DNA of 43,558 bases from Candidatus Bathyarchaeota archaeon (GTDB lineage Archaea > Thermoproteota > Bathyarchaeia > TCS64), in NCBI GenBank assembly GCA_016783485.1, contig JADHWM010000009.1:1-43558 (forward strand), given 5' to 3'. Position 1 is the stretch's first letter, and the number at the start of each line of letters is the position of its first letter. Both the position numbers and the translations under genes were made by a program. Of this stretch, positions 30,766 to 40,403 are shown one piece after another. The notes under the pieces are model-generated. The model saw nothing but the letters and a program-made list of their open reading frames with translations, was not told the origin of the DNA and did no database searches.

Positions 30766-30775
30766 ATATTAAAAA
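30766..30775 (+). promoter_or_regulatory. TATA box of the orphan gene at 30810
   Basis: atattaaaaa lies about 40 bases before ATG 30810 and follows the Nop10 stop, which shows that this gene has its own promoter. Confidence 0.45.
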
Positions 30776-30809
30776 CCCGCCGTCCCCCATGAGTTTGTAG
30801 GCGAGATGC

Positions 30810-31172
30810 ATGGTCAGGAGCTACATCAAGATTTATGGTCCACCTATCCTCGAAGCGATCAAGGCGCTGGAGGCGGTGGCAGTTGACATGTCGAAGGCCA
30901 TCAGCCTGAAGTTCAGCCACAAGTGTCTGCCTTATCCCTCGCAGAGCAACACTCGAGACTGGAATGCATATTTGAAGAACATGGAGAGGACGTACGTCGA
31001 CTGCTACGAACCCGTGAGGCTCATCAGTAAAGCCCATCAGCAACTGGGAGAGTACGACTTCTTCTACGAGTGGGATAAGGAGCCCAACATGGAACAGGTC
31101 GAGAATCTTTTGGGGAAGATCGATGAGGCCCTAGATGGCTTGGGCTGCTATTACACAATAAATACGAAGTAA
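30810..31172 (+). CDS. Hypothetical protein (120 aa)
   Basis: A soluble, mostly helical protein of 120 residues with four Cys (in SHKCLPYP, YVDCYEP, GLGCYYT and nearby) and many aromatic residues (YDFFYEWDKEP). I recognise no family. Its own TATA box and a coding-like composition support a real gene. It stands alone between Nop10 and the convergent liv permease arm. Confidence 0.6.
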   Translation: MVRSYIKIYGPPILEAIKALEAVAVDMSKAISLKFSHKCLPYPSQSNTRDWNAYLKNMERTYVDCYEPVRLISKAHQQLGEYDFFYEWDKEPNMEQVENLLGKIDEALDGLGCYYTINTK

Positions 31173-31251
31173 ATCAGTAAATCTCAACTTTCACTTTCTT
31201 AGTACGTATGCTCAGAATAGCTTCTAGTTAAAGAGGGGCCCACAAGCGCAG

Positions 31252-31380
31252 TTAAGGCTCTTCCCCTTTCAAGGATTCGGCGAGGGCCCTGCGCTCCTTT
31301 ATCTCGTCGTAGGCGATGAAGGCGGGCATAATGACCCAGAGGAGTATCATGACCCAGAAGAGTATGGAGTCCCAGTTCAT
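31252..31380 (-). CDS. 42-aa single-span membrane peptide in the liv operon
   Basis: From ATG 31380 the frame reads [42 protein letters not shown] and stops at TAA 31252. It has one hydrophobic helix (about residues 5-22), then a charged cytoplasmic-type tail. Its ATG overlaps the LivM stop (ATGA), which implies translational coupling to the permease. The length is below usual gene-finding cut-offs. It could be a regulatory or assembly subunit of the importer; no family is recognised. Confidence 0.6.
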   Translation of the reverse strand: MNWDSILFWVMILLWVIMPAFIAYDEIKERRALAESLKGEEP

Positions 31381-32564
31381 TCGGACTCTCCCCCCTCCGT
31401 TTTACCCCAGAACTTGAAGCGACTCTTTTTGGCCTTCGGCTTTGCTGAATCGCTCAAATCGACTTGGGCCTCCCCCGTCACCATTTTCCTGTAGTTTATG
31501 CCAGGTATGTAAAGCAGTTTCTCGGGGATCAAACCCCGTGGCCTGAAGATGATGACAGCGATTAGGAGCACACCTAAGAGAATGTTCTCGACATAGGCGA
31601 TAGGGAAGAAGAGGTACTGCTCTAGGGACCACTTGGAGATGAGGATGATCCTCCTCAGAGCGATGATGAGTGCACAGCCTAGGAAGGTTCCAGCGTTGTT
31701 CCCAGGCCCGCCGAGAATTAACATGAGCCAGGGCCAGTAGGTCCAATCGGCCCTCATAAAAAGGTTATCGACAACGTATGAAGCGTAGAAGGCCCACATG
31801 ACCCCCGTTAAGGCGGTGATCCCCGAAGCAAACATCAATATATTCCTCCGGATACCCACGACGTTCTTCCCGACGCTTTCAACTGTACCGTCGTTTTCCC
31901 TTATTGCCCTCATCAAGCGGCCATAAGGCGAGTTTAGCATCGTCCTGAATATGAAAAAGGAGATGATGCCAATTAACAGGGTAACCACGGCCAGTACGAT
32001 CCCTCGGTTCCCCAGATACCATGCGAAAACGTTTGGGACGAACACACCGAGGGTGCCACCGGTAATTGCCGGTATGTTTCTGCCGAAGATCTGGGACGCG
32101 TCCGCCATAGTGATCAGTGTGATCATCAGATAGGTGGACCGTAACCTGATGGCCGGCAATGCGATTATGTATCCAATCACAGATCCCAAGACCAACGCTA
32201 ACGCCAGTGAGAAGAGTAAAAGTGAAATGCCGAGCAATGTCTGCGTCTCAAGGAACGGGTTCGTCATCACCGCAACATTGTGTGGGTTGTTGTATACCCA
32301 GTCGTAATCTGATGAATAGGGCTTCAATTGTACCCCCGCCGCTTTTACGACCATAAATGTGACCCGGGTCGTGATTGCGCTGACGGTGAATCCTCCTGCG
32401 ATGACCTGAACCGCACATCCCATGTTCGGGACTCCAGCGTTTCCATACTGGAAGTTCAATGCCATCGCAACTATGACGAAGGCGCCGAAATACATGGCGA
32501 TATCAATGATCAGTTGAGATAAGCCCGAGGTCTGGCTCACCGTTAAACCAATGAGATCTATCAA
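31377..32564 (-). CDS. livM: Branched-chain amino acid ABC permease LivM
   Basis: The 395-residue membrane protein has 8-10 hydrophobic segments and the LivM features [16 protein letters not shown] near residue 34-49, a stretch [10 protein letters not shown], and the EAA-like cytoplasmic loop [19 protein letters not shown]. The C-terminal 40 residues are polar and Lys-rich. It forms the channel of a HAAT-family importer with LivH. It starts four bases after the LivH stop and overlaps the 42-aa peptide downstream. Confidence 0.93.
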   Translation of the reverse strand: MIDLIGLTVSQTSGLSQLIIDIAMYFGAFVIVAMALNFQYGNAGVPNMGCAVQVIAGGFTVSAITTRVTFMVVKAAGVQLKPYSSDYDWVYNNPHNVAVMTNPFLETQTLLGISLLLFSLALALVLGSVIGYIIALPAIRLRSTYLMITLITMADASQIFGRNIPAITGGTLGVFVPNVFAWYLGNRGIVLAVVTLLIGIISFFIFRTMLNSPYGRLMRAIRENDGTVESVGKNVVGIRRNILMFASGITALTGVMWAFYASYVVDNLFMRADWTYWPWLMLILGGPGNNAGTFLGCALIIALRRIILISKWSLEQYLFFPIAYVENILLGVLLIAVIIFRPRGLIPEKLLYIPGINYRKMVTGEAQVDLSDSAKPKAKKSRFKFWGKTEGGESE

Positions 32565-32568
32565 TTCA

Positions 32569-33528
32569 TCATTCCTCCTTTTTCCCCAGCATCGCTAATG
32601 CCCGATCCCCGATCGGGCTGGCTTTAACGCGCTCATATACTCCAGTCAGACCTCTTGGCTCAAAGAGAAGCACCGCGACCAGGATGACCATCGGTACTAT
32701 AGGTCTCCATCTTCCCACCCAGGGGCCTAATTGTTTTTGTAACCAAGCCGTTAAAACAATCTCCGAGAACCCGACGCCAAATCCCCCGATAATGGCGCCG
32801 TAGATGTTGTCGAATCCCCCCAGAAGGCTCCCCGCCATGATGCTGGTCATGATCATCGCCCCTGAGTTCGGATATGATTGGAACCAAAGGGGATACATAG
32901 CTCCTGCCAAGCAGGCAAGGCCTCCTGTTAGGAACCAAGATAATTTTTGAATCATATCGATATTAATCCCCAGCACAGAAGCAAGTTCAGGGTCCTCGGC
33001 GGTTGCCCTCATAGCGATGCCGGTTTTTGTGCGGGTCAACAAAATGTGGAGTAAAATTACTACCACGAAGCATATGAGGAAAGACATGGGAAATATACCG
33101 GGATACGTACCAATCATGAAATCGAATTCTTTCAACATGAAACCCATGCCATATGTGCCGAATACCCCCCGTGCCCAGAAGACATAGATGCTGAGCATAG
33201 CGGTGAGTAATATCTGGATTGCTAGGGTCGAAATGGTGAGGACAACAGCCCCTCCTCCCAACTGTGTTATGACACGGATCACTGTTACGTACAGAATTAA
33301 ACTAACAATTCCCCCAATTACGAAAGATAATGGAAACCCAATATAGGGTGAAAATCCATAGATCTTTGAAAGGGTCCAGACCACATAAATGCCTACTCCC
33401 GCATAAGTTCCGTGGGCGAAATTTGGGATTTTTGCTGTCAAGTACGTCAGCGTAAAACCAATACTAAGTATCGTGATCATGCTAGAGTAGGTGATTGCGT
33501 TCACCCATAAAGGGGGAAATAATGCCAT
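32569..33528 (-). CDS. livH: Branched-chain amino acid ABC permease LivH
   Basis: The 319-residue protein has about eight hydrophobic segments and the LivH hallmarks: GFTLTYLTAKIPNFAHGTYA (residues 22-41), then RTKTGIAMRATAEDPELASVLGI (in parts), the cytoplasmic EAA-like loop, and GGFDNIYGAIIGGF. It pairs with LivM. It heads the minus-strand arm, divergent from livK across a 190-base AT-rich region. Confidence 0.94.
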   Translation of the reverse strand: MALFPPLWVNAITYSSMITILSIGFTLTYLTAKIPNFAHGTYAGVGIYVVWTLSKIYGFSPYIGFPLSFVIGGIVSLILYVTVIRVITQLGGGAVVLTISTLAIQILLTAMLSIYVFWARGVFGTYGMGFMLKEFDFMIGTYPGIFPMSFLICFVVVILLHILLTRTKTGIAMRATAEDPELASVLGINIDMIQKLSWFLTGGLACLAGAMYPLWFQSYPNSGAMIMTSIMAGSLLGGFDNIYGAIIGGFGVGFSEIVLTAWLQKQLGPWVGRWRPIVPMVILVAVLLFEPRGLTGVYERVKASPIGDRALAMLGKKEE

Positions 33529-33565
33529 TTTGAGTCTATAAGGGGATAACCCTACTGAATTAATA

Positions 33566-33591
33566 GTTTTTCGCCATTAATGGTTTTTCGC
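33566..33591. promoter_or_regulatory. Palindrome flanked by direct repeats upstream of livH
   Basis: CCATTAATGG at 33574-33583 is a perfect 10-base palindrome. GTTTTTCGC occurs at 33566-33574 and again at 33583-33591, overlapping both ends of the palindrome. It lies about 45 bases upstream of the LivH start and could be an operator. Confidence 0.4.
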
Positions 33592-33668
33592 GTGTTTTTT
33601 ATTGGATGTATTTACTAAATGACGAAATTAGAGGTTATTTAAAAAAATCTTATAGCTCTTCCTGTAAA

Positions 33669-33678
33669 TCTTAAATAG
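33669..33678 (+). promoter_or_regulatory. TATA box of livK
   Basis: tcttaaatag lies about 50 bases before ATG 33720. The Shine-Dalgarno GGTGA at 33710-33714 is five bases before the ATG. Confidence 0.45.
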
Positions 33679-33719
33679 TAATAAATAGAGAGTGGATACA
33701 CTAAAAAAAGGTGAATACA

Positions 33720-35039
33720 ATGAGCGGTAATTCAAACAATATGCTTGTTATCTTACTGGTAGTTGGTCTAGTGGTCGGTGCTGGCGCGGGATACTTCCTA
33801 GCCCCTGCAAAGGAGGTAGAAGTACCCGGGGAAACAATAACTGAATACATCACAGTAGCACCCCTTGACGGGGAGACTATACAAATAGGAAACATCTACT
33901 CGGACAATGCCAACTTGGAAACAATGGAGCCCCTGATTCAGGACATCATGACACCAAGGATCAATGATTACCTGAGCATGCTTGGCTACGACGTTGATAT
34001 AGAGTTCCTCAACGACAACGCCTTGGAGACACCAGCGATACACCTAGAGAAAGTTCAGGGATTCCACGCCATCGGTGTGGACCTTGTCATCGGAGGTCGT
34101 TGGTCCTCTCAGGCTATGTCGGCGCTATCATACGTGAATGAGAATGACATGCTGCTATTCAGCCCGTCTTCAACAGCACCAACCCTGGCGATCCCCGACG
34201 ACAACGTCTACAGGATGTGCCCAACCGACGTCGTGCAGTCTGACGCTATCGCAGAGATGCTCTATGCTTGGGGCATCGAAGCTGTAGCAGTCATTCAAAG
34301 AGTTGACCCTTGGGCCGATGGAATCTACAACCTGCTTGTCGGAGAGCTCGACGATAGAGGAATGGTAACCGAGCCAGGCTGGAGGGTCGCCTACAACCCC
34401 GAGTCGAAGGAGTTCGCCTCTGACTTGCAGACACTTGAGGGCATCGCCGATGAAATGGTTGCTGAGTATGGTGCTGATGCTTCCGCTATCTTGGTGATTG
34501 GTTTCTCCGAGGTAGCAATAATGCTCACTCAGGTAGAAGCATACGACACGATCTACAACCAGGTTCGATGGTTCGGAACAGATGGAACAGCCATCACACA
34601 GCGTATAAGAGACGACTCGCCCACGCAGGCAGCCCACCTACAAGTACCCAGTACATTGGCAGCTCCAGGCATCTCTCCGAAATTCAGAGAGTTGAACGCT
34701 ACATACTTCCCACTCGTGGGCCAAGTCCTAGGCTACTATTCAGCGTGCACATACGACATCGCATGGGTCCTACTCCAAGGTGTCCTTGAGACCCAGGGAG
34801 TAGTTGCGGCGGATATCATACCCTATATCGATCCGATATCTGCGAACCACTACGGTACAAGTGGATGGTGCAAACTCAACGCGGACGGGGACAGGTTCCC
34901 GCCCGACTATGAGATCTGGGGCTACGGAATAGTGGGCGGAAGAACAGAGCACGTCAACTACGGTAAATACTTCACTTTCGACGGCGTCGTCGAATGGTAC
35001 ACTGACAGGCTTGGCTTTATCCCACCCGGTCTCGATTAG
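33720..35039 (+). CDS. livK: ABC importer substrate-binding protein (LivK-like)
   Basis: The 439-residue protein starts with an N-terminal membrane anchor (about residues 8-28, LVILLVVGLVVGAGAGYFL) and no lipobox Cys, so it is probably held by this helix on the outer face. The rest is a periplasmic-binding type I fold: GETIQIGNIYSDNANLETM, VDLVIGGRWSSQAMSAL, LLFSPSSTAPTLAIPDDNVY and YRMCPTDVVQSDAIAEML (in parts). The ligand is a hydrophobic amino acid, peptide or carboxylate; which one cannot be read. ATG 33720 with GGTGA five bases upstream is preferred over GTG 33711. Confidence 0.9.
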   Translation: MSGNSNNMLVILLVVGLVVGAGAGYFLAPAKEVEVPGETITEYITVAPLDGETIQIGNIYSDNANLETMEPLIQDIMTPRINDYLSMLGYDVDIEFLNDNALETPAIHLEKVQGFHAIGVDLVIGGRWSSQAMSALSYVNENDMLLFSPSSTAPTLAIPDDNVYRMCPTDVVQSDAIAEMLYAWGIEAVAVIQRVDPWADGIYNLLVGELDDRGMVTEPGWRVAYNPESKEFASDLQTLEGIADEMVAEYGADASAILVIGFSEVAIMLTQVEAYDTIYNQVRWFGTDGTAITQRIRDDSPTQAAHLQVPSTLAAPGISPKFRELNATYFPLVGQVLGYYSACTYDIAWVLLQGVLETQGVVAADIIPYIDPISANHYGTSGWCKLNADGDRFPPDYEIWGYGIVGGRTEHVNYGKYFTFDGVVEWYTDRLGFIPPGLD

Positions 35040-35044
35040 CGAGA

Positions 35045-35070
35045 CCACCAAAATTTTTTTTATTTTTTTA
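35045..35070 (+). terminator. T-rich terminator after livK
   Basis: aaaattttttttatttttttac directly after the stop is the T-tract type of archaeal terminator. It separates livK from livG, which has its own TATA box; extra livK transcripts are therefore expected. Confidence 0.5.
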
Positions 35071-35108
35071 CTACAAGTGTTTTAATCTACCGGAATCATT
35101 CCGAAACA

Positions 35109-35118
35109 ATTTATAATG
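35109..35118 (+). promoter_or_regulatory. TATA box of livG
   Basis: atttataatg lies about 26-30 bases before the ATG pair 35136/35145, as in a leaderless transcript. Confidence 0.5.
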
Positions 35119-35135
35119 CAAACGCAAATACGAAG

Positions 35136-35903
35136 ATGGTATCTATGTCCGAAGTCCTGAAGATCGAGAATGTAAGAAAGTACTTTGGAAAATTCGCCGC
35201 TGTAGATGACATCAGCTTCAGCCTAAAAGAAGGGGGCATATACCTCCTTGTCGGACCCAACGGCTGTGGGAAGACCACTCTGGTGAACTGTATATCAGGA
35301 ATATACAACCCAGAAGAAGGAAACGTGTACTACCGCGACGCGGACATCACGGGGGAGGCCATGTATAAGATCTCTAGGCGCGGACTCGTTCGGACATTCC
35401 AGATCGCCTCCCCTTTCCTCAGCCTCACCACGTTGGAGAATATGCTCGTGGCGGTGCCGAAAAACGCGGGAGAGAACATCTTTCTATCCCTGTTCAAGCC
35501 AAGTTGGATGGACAGCGAGGTTAGCGCAGTCAAGCAAGCCTCGGAGCTTCTCGGGGTATTAGGCCTTAAGCATGTCTGGAACATGCCGGCGAATACCCTT
35601 AGCGGTGGCGAGCTAAAGCTTCTGGAAATTGGTAGGGCGCTCATGTGTGGTGCCGAGACCATCCTGTTGGATGAGCCCGTGGGGAGCATCGATCCGAAGC
35701 TATGCCATCAGATCTTCAGCCACGTTCTCAGGCTCAGAGACGAGCTGGGTCTTACATTCCTCGTCATCGAGCACAGGCTAGAGGTCGCAGCTCAATACGC
35801 CGACCATGTCTTCGCTATGGACCGGGGTAAGTTGTTGACCGAGGGAACGGCAGAGGAAGTGTTCGAGGACCCGAGGGTGATAACGTCATATCTGGGTGAA
35901 TGA
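35136..35903 (+). CDS. livG: Branched-chain amino acid ABC ATPase LivG
   Basis: The 255-residue ATPase has Walker A GPNGCGKTT (about residues 38-46), the signature LSGGELKLLEIGRAL, Walker B ILLDEPVGSIDP and the switch His in VIEHRLE. The LivG-type segment RTFQIASPFLSLTTLENML follows the Q loop. ATG 35145 is an alternative start. It works with LivF under the LivH/LivM channel encoded on the opposite strand. Confidence 0.94.
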   Translation: MVSMSEVLKIENVRKYFGKFAAVDDISFSLKEGGIYLLVGPNGCGKTTLVNCISGIYNPEEGNVYYRDADITGEAMYKISRRGLVRTFQIASPFLSLTTLENMLVAVPKNAGENIFLSLFKPSWMDSEVSAVKQASELLGVLGLKHVWNMPANTLSGGELKLLEIGRALMCGAETILLDEPVGSIDPKLCHQIFSHVLRLRDELGLTFLVIEHRLEVAAQYADHVFAMDRGKLLTEGTAEEVFEDPRVITSYLGE

Positions 35904-35904
35904 T

Positions 35905-36654
35905 ATGTCTGTCATATTAGAAACAAAAGAGCTCAACGCCGGCTATGGGCCAATCCACGTTATCTACGACCTTGATTTCAAGGCAACACGTGGTGAAGTA
36001 ACTGTGGTCGTGGGGCCCAACGGCGTGGGAAAGACGACGCTCATGAAGTCCATCATGGGGCTGGTCACAACCTATTCGGGACAGGTCCTTTTCGATGGGC
36101 ATGACATCACAAATATGCTTCCCCATGAACGCACAAAGCTGGGTATCGGGTACATGCCCCAGGTGGGGAATATATTCAGCCACCTCAGCGTTGAGCACAA
36201 CCTCACGATGGCGTCATTCATCATGAAGGACGAAGGAATGATCCAGGACAAGATGGAGATGGTTTTGTCCTTGTTCCCTAGGCTGAAAGGCTACATGAAG
36301 AGGGACGCAGGGACCTTGAGCGGCGGCGAACGTCAGATGCTCGCGGAGAGCATGGTCCTGATGAGGGACCCAAAAATAATGCTGGTGGACGAGCCCACCG
36401 CAGGGCTGATGCCCAAGCTCGTCACAGACGTCCTGAAGAAGCTTGAGGAGATGGCTGAAACCACCGGCCTGCCCGTAGTCGTGGTCGAGCAGAGAGCCCG
36501 TCGAGCTCTCGAGATCGGGGACACCGCCTATATGATGCGAGGTGGGAGGTTCACATTCGAGGGAAATTCAAAAGACCTTCTGAATCACCCTCACCTGACG
36601 GATATGTACCTAGGAGCAATCGAGGTCCACGACCTCAAGAGTGTGAGAGAGTAA
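35905..36654 (+). CDS. livF: Branched-chain amino acid ABC ATPase LivF
   Basis: The 249-residue ATPase has Walker A GPNGVGKTT, the LivF-like GIGYMPQVGNIFSHLSVEHN, the signature LSGGERQMLAESMVLM and Walker B IMLVDEPTAGLMP. The switch His is replaced by Gln in VVEQRAR, as is usual in LivF. GGGTGA five bases before ATG 35905 supports that start; GTG 35896 would overlap LivG. It follows LivG by one base. Confidence 0.94.
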   Translation: MSVILETKELNAGYGPIHVIYDLDFKATRGEVTVVVGPNGVGKTTLMKSIMGLVTTYSGQVLFDGHDITNMLPHERTKLGIGYMPQVGNIFSHLSVEHNLTMASFIMKDEGMIQDKMEMVLSLFPRLKGYMKRDAGTLSGGERQMLAESMVLMRDPKIMLVDEPTAGLMPKLVTDVLKKLEEMAETTGLPVVVVEQRARRALEIGDTAYMMRGGRFTFEGNSKDLLNHPHLTDMYLGAIEVHDLKSVRE

Positions 36655-36727
36655 CCTACTTTCCCTATCATCCCATATTTTCTACTTATTTGTAAGAAAT
36701 ATAGTAGGTGCGATAATAAAATGGGGC

Positions 36728-37612
36728 CTAGTGAACGATTCCCAGCCTGTGAAGCTCCTCCCCCAGAACCGAGCGAGTGCCCTTTAGCCCAGTCTGGCGC
36801 TCCACGTAGCCTTCACCCGTGATCTCTCCACTCCTGAAGGAATTGTCCAGATCAGCTAACTGCCTGTCGATCTCCTCTATACGACTCCGCAGCATATCAA
36901 CATAAGAAGCGGGGACGTCTACCTCTGCTCCCACCGAGGCCGAGTCCGCCTTGATGACACCGTCCTGAATGCGGAGAATACGGTCGGCGACCCGGGACAC
37001 CGCCGGGTCGTGAGTGACCATCAGTATGGTCTTCCCCATTTCCTTGTTCACCCGTGAGAGATAGTCGACGACGATGCGGGCGTTTGCAGTGTCTAATTCC
37101 CCCGTGGGCTCATCAGCAAGGATCAGTGGGGGGTCGTTCGCCAAAGCTGCGGCCAGAGCCACCCTTTGCTGTTCCCCGCCGCTCAGCTCTCCGGGCTTGT
37201 GACCCATCCTATCTCCAAGGCCGACTATTTGCATGAGCTCCTCCACCCGTTTTTTCCTCTCTTCCTTGGAGGCCCCAAGGGCTACCAGGGGTAACTCGAC
37301 GTTCTCCGCCGCCGTTAACGTCGGGATCAGATTCATTGTCTGGAAGACGTGGCCCACGATGCTCCTCCGGTACTCCACGAGCTCCCCTGAACCGAGGCGG
37401 GTAAGTTCTTTATCGAACACTCTGACGCTGCCAGCTGAAGCCTTGTCCAATCCCCCGATGATGTTCAGCAACGTGGTCTTTCCCGACCCCGAGGGGCCTA
37501 TGAGGGCGATCATCTCTCCTTCCTCCATGGTCAGGTCTAGGCCCCTTAGGGCTTGGACCTCCAAGGAGCCCAATGAGTAAATCTTGACTAGATCTTTCAC
37601 TACTATTGCCAT
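36728..37612 (-). CDS. ABC ATPase (MacB/LolD type) with C-terminal extension
   Basis: The 294-residue protein has Walker [10 protein letters not shown] (about residues 39-47), the MacB/LolD-type segment [20 protein letters not shown] (in parts), the signature [12 protein letters not shown], Walker [13 protein letters not shown] and the switch His in VTHDPAV. The last 65 residues (from about 230) form a helical extension, [17 protein letters not shown] then [15 protein letters not shown], resembling a SHOCT-like short C-terminal domain. It follows the FtsX-type permease by 28 bases on the same strand and should power it. Confidence 0.92.
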   Translation of the reverse strand: MAIVVKDLVKIYSLGSLEVQALRGLDLTMEEGEMIALIGPSGSGKTTLLNIIGGLDKASAGSVRVFDKELTRLGSGELVEYRRSIVGHVFQTMNLIPTLTAAENVELPLVALGASKEERKKRVEELMQIVGLGDRMGHKPGELSGGEQQRVALAAALANDPPLILADEPTGELDTANARIVVDYLSRVNKEMGKTILMVTHDPAVSRVADRILRIQDGVIKADSASVGAEVDVPASYVDMLRSRIEEIDRQLADLDNSFRSGEITGEGYVERQTGLKGTRSVLGEELHRLGIVH

Positions 37613-37640
37613 GGTCTATTCTCTCCGATTTTTCCTTGAA

Positions 37641-40403
37641 TCACTCATGCGTCCTCCACAGTGGATTGTTGGATATCCTCCTGACTGAGAGAAGGATTGG
37701 GAGAATCGTTGAGGCCAAGAGGATCCCGACGACCGCAGCCAATTTGATTTGGGCTGAGATCGGGAATACAACTCGCCTCTGAATGAAGAAGGGCAGGGTT
37801 GAGTTCACAAGCTCCGTCTGCCCCGAGAGCATCACGAGGCTGACTGTAAAGCCTATTACGATGGAGAAAAGGGTCATCCCCAAGTTCTCCACGAGTAGGA
37901 TCACGGCTAGTTGGCGGCTGGAAAAACCTCTGATAGCCATCACCGTGAGCTCCTTCCTCCTGCTCGCGAGGGCCGTCGAGACGATCAGTACTATCCCCAG
38001 TGATGAGATGAGGGCGGCGAAGGACACCCCCAGCTCCCCCACCTGCCGGGCGCTGGCCAGGAAAGGGTTGCTGGCCGCCACGCTGACAATCTCATCTGCG
38101 ATCTCCACTCCCTCAACGTCTGGGTCCAGGGCCTCGATCTCCGCCTTTATCCTCGCGGGATCCGCGCCTTCTTCTAGTTTGACTAGCAGTCTGGAAGAGT
38201 CGATGTGTTTTTCCCTGATTTCGTATGTGTCCGGGATGTAGAGAGTGGGACTCTGGATACGCACATTAGCCCCAGGGTCCCTGCCGTAGAGACCAGCCAC
38301 GGTGAAGGTGTGAATCTTATCTCCCAACTGGATGAGCCAGGGGAAGCCTATCTCCGCCCCCGTATACTGTGCCGCCCCCTTCTCGAGGAGAGCATATGTG
38401 CTGGCCTCATCCATGAGAGAGAATGCTTCCTCGTCCTGAATCCACCCTTCTTCCATGTATGCGATGTTCCTCCACGAGGAAGGATCAATCATCCTGACGG
38501 AGATGACCCCGACAGCGCTCTGAGCCTGAAACCATATCTCGACGGTCGCGGCCTCAACTCCCTCTACCCCCTCTACCATTACCCTTATCTCCTCTGCCGA
38601 CCCGCCGTCGAATAACCAGACTGATGCGTCGGCTCCAATGGTGTGCATCACATATCTCTGTGTGAAGTCGTCCGTGCTCGCGACTCCCCCGATGACGGAA
38701 ACCCCATAGGCCAGTATCAGTGCCGCCATAAACGTCGAAGCCGCAGTCCGCCTAACGTTCCTCCGGGCACTCAGAGCTGAGAACTGGGCTATATCCCCCA
38801 CAAGGACTCTGTTTATTCGTTCCAGAATCCCGGGGAGCCATGAAAAATGCTGAACAAAGAGTTTCGTGAACCCCCAGAAGAGGAGAATGGGTGCGATGTA
38901 GGTGAGTATGAAGTCGACTCCCCACCACGTCGAGTAGGCGAGGAAGATGATAAAATTCCCCGTAGCCGGCCTGAACTGCTCCACGGTCACCCCCAGGAGC
39001 AGCATCGCCACCCGGTATAGGCCCAGAATCATGGCGAGGGCAGGGGTGTGCCACGCGTCTGCTGCGGTCTCCTCCTCACTCTGATATTCTCTCAGAGCGT
39101 CGATGATCTCCTGGGAAACGGCTCTCTGGGCAGGCTTGTACATGACCATGAGGGCGAGTGCCCCGCTGAAGGCGAAGGAGACCCCTGCGGTGACAGGTGA
39201 GATCGCGCTGAAGGCTTGTGAGAGTTTCATTCCAGATATTGCCAAGGGGAAAATGATCGATCCCAGGATTAGCCCCACGGCTCCAGCGAGGATGCCGACG
39301 AGTAATACCTCGAAGAGGAGTATGTATATGACCTGCCTGTGAGCGAACCCTCGGGTGAAAAAGAGCCCTATCTCCCTGCGGCGCTGGTTGAGGGATATCT
39401 CCGAGACTGTGACACCCAGATACCAGGCTGTGAAGAAAATTGGGGCAGCTACGAGCAGGGTATTGCTCTTCATATTAGCAGAGACGGTCTCGATGCTCTC
39501 CAACAGTTGTCCTAGATAGTCAACCGGAGTAAAGCCGAACTGGGCTCCTATGCTGTTGACCCTCTGAGCAACCAGACGCACATCTCGCCTAGAGTTGGCT
39601 AAGTTCCAGGGGTTTAGCAGACTATCTCGATCGAGGCCGATGATCGTCTCGGCTACTAATACCCTGGTGTGCCTACGGCCTTCACCATAAATCCAATTTA
39701 TCCAACCGAGAAACGTCTCCTCGCTCATGATGATGAGCTGGTGAGTGGGTCTCCGAATTGTCTGTGTAGTACCCGTGAGTAGCGAGACGAGAAAATCGGA
39801 GTATCTGCCATAGGCTATAGAGAACAGCCTGTCATCGAGATTCACCTCACTCCCGATGGTGAACTTGGCATAACGCTTCTGAATATCAAGGATATCTCCT
39901 TCGGGGATGTAAGTGGGAACCCTAAACATGACCGGATCGCCTTCATGGAACAGCGAGGAGTTCATGGATCCCGACTCCACATAGATCATCCCTAGCTCAA
40001 GGGAATCTATTCCCTCGATCCCTGCCACAAGGGGCGAGTCGCTGGCCAGGGCTACGACCGTGAAAGGCATTGCGGATTCCACCCCGGTTACATTGACCTC
40101 GATACCCAGACCTACTCCTTGTTCAACGCTGCGTATCAAATGCTCAACCCAGGCCACGTTCTCGAGGTTCCCGATGGCAGCCTCCACTTCGGTGAGGGAA
40201 GTTCTAGTGAGGTCTCGGTCTTCGGCTGAGAAGACGAGATCCACGTCTGTGGCTTCCAGGACCATGTCAAGCATGGAAGCGCTCACGGCATCGGCTCCCT
40301 GAAGGATGCCTGAGAATAGGGTGGCCGCCAGGGCTACGCTCAGAAACAGCGCAAGGAAAATGCCTTTTCCTCGGATAAGACGCTTTAGAGCGTAGCTGTA
40401 CAT
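37641..40403 (-). CDS. FtsX/MacB-like ABC permease (920 aa)
   Basis: From ATG 40403 (MYSYALKRLIRGKG) the protein has a first transmembrane helix (about residues 15-36), a large extracytoplasmic region, a first helix bundle with LNQRRREIGLFFTRGFAHR, a second transmembrane anchor and outside domain, and a final bundle with SRRKELTVMAIRGFSSRQ. The two FtsX-type RRxEx-RGF cytoplasmic loops indicate a fused, two-unit permease of the LolC/E and MacB class. Such systems move lipids, peptides or extracellular proteins or transmit mechanical force. The longer upstream frame to 40472 is unlikely. Confidence 0.88.
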   Translation of the reverse strand: MYSYALKRLIRGKGIFLALFLSVALAATLFSGILQGADAVSASMLDMVLEATDVDLVFSAEDRDLTRTSLTEVEAAIGNLENVAWVEHLIRSVEQGVGLGIEVNVTGVESAMPFTVVALASDSPLVAGIEGIDSLELGMIYVESGSMNSSLFHEGDPVMFRVPTYIPEGDILDIQKRYAKFTIGSEVNLDDRLFSIAYGRYSDFLVSLLTGTTQTIRRPTHQLIIMSEETFLGWINWIYGEGRRHTRVLVAETIIGLDRDSLLNPWNLANSRRDVRLVAQRVNSIGAQFGFTPVDYLGQLLESIETVSANMKSNTLLVAAPIFFTAWYLGVTVSEISLNQRRREIGLFFTRGFAHRQVIYILLFEVLLVGILAGAVGLILGSIIFPLAISGMKLSQAFSAISPVTAGVSFAFSGALALMVMYKPAQRAVSQEIIDALREYQSEEETAADAWHTPALAMILGLYRVAMLLLGVTVEQFRPATGNFIIFLAYSTWWGVDFILTYIAPILLFWGFTKLFVQHFSWLPGILERINRVLVGDIAQFSALSARRNVRRTAASTFMAALILAYGVSVIGGVASTDDFTQRYVMHTIGADASVWLFDGGSAEEIRVMVEGVEGVEAATVEIWFQAQSAVGVISVRMIDPSSWRNIAYMEEGWIQDEEAFSLMDEASTYALLEKGAAQYTGAEIGFPWLIQLGDKIHTFTVAGLYGRDPGANVRIQSPTLYIPDTYEIREKHIDSSRLLVKLEEGADPARIKAEIEALDPDVEGVEIADEIVSVAASNPFLASARQVGELGVSFAALISSLGIVLIVSTALASRRKELTVMAIRGFSSRQLAVILLVENLGMTLFSIVIGFTVSLVMLSGQTELVNSTLPFFIQRRVVFPISAQIKLAAVVGILLASTILPILLSVRRISNNPLWRTHE

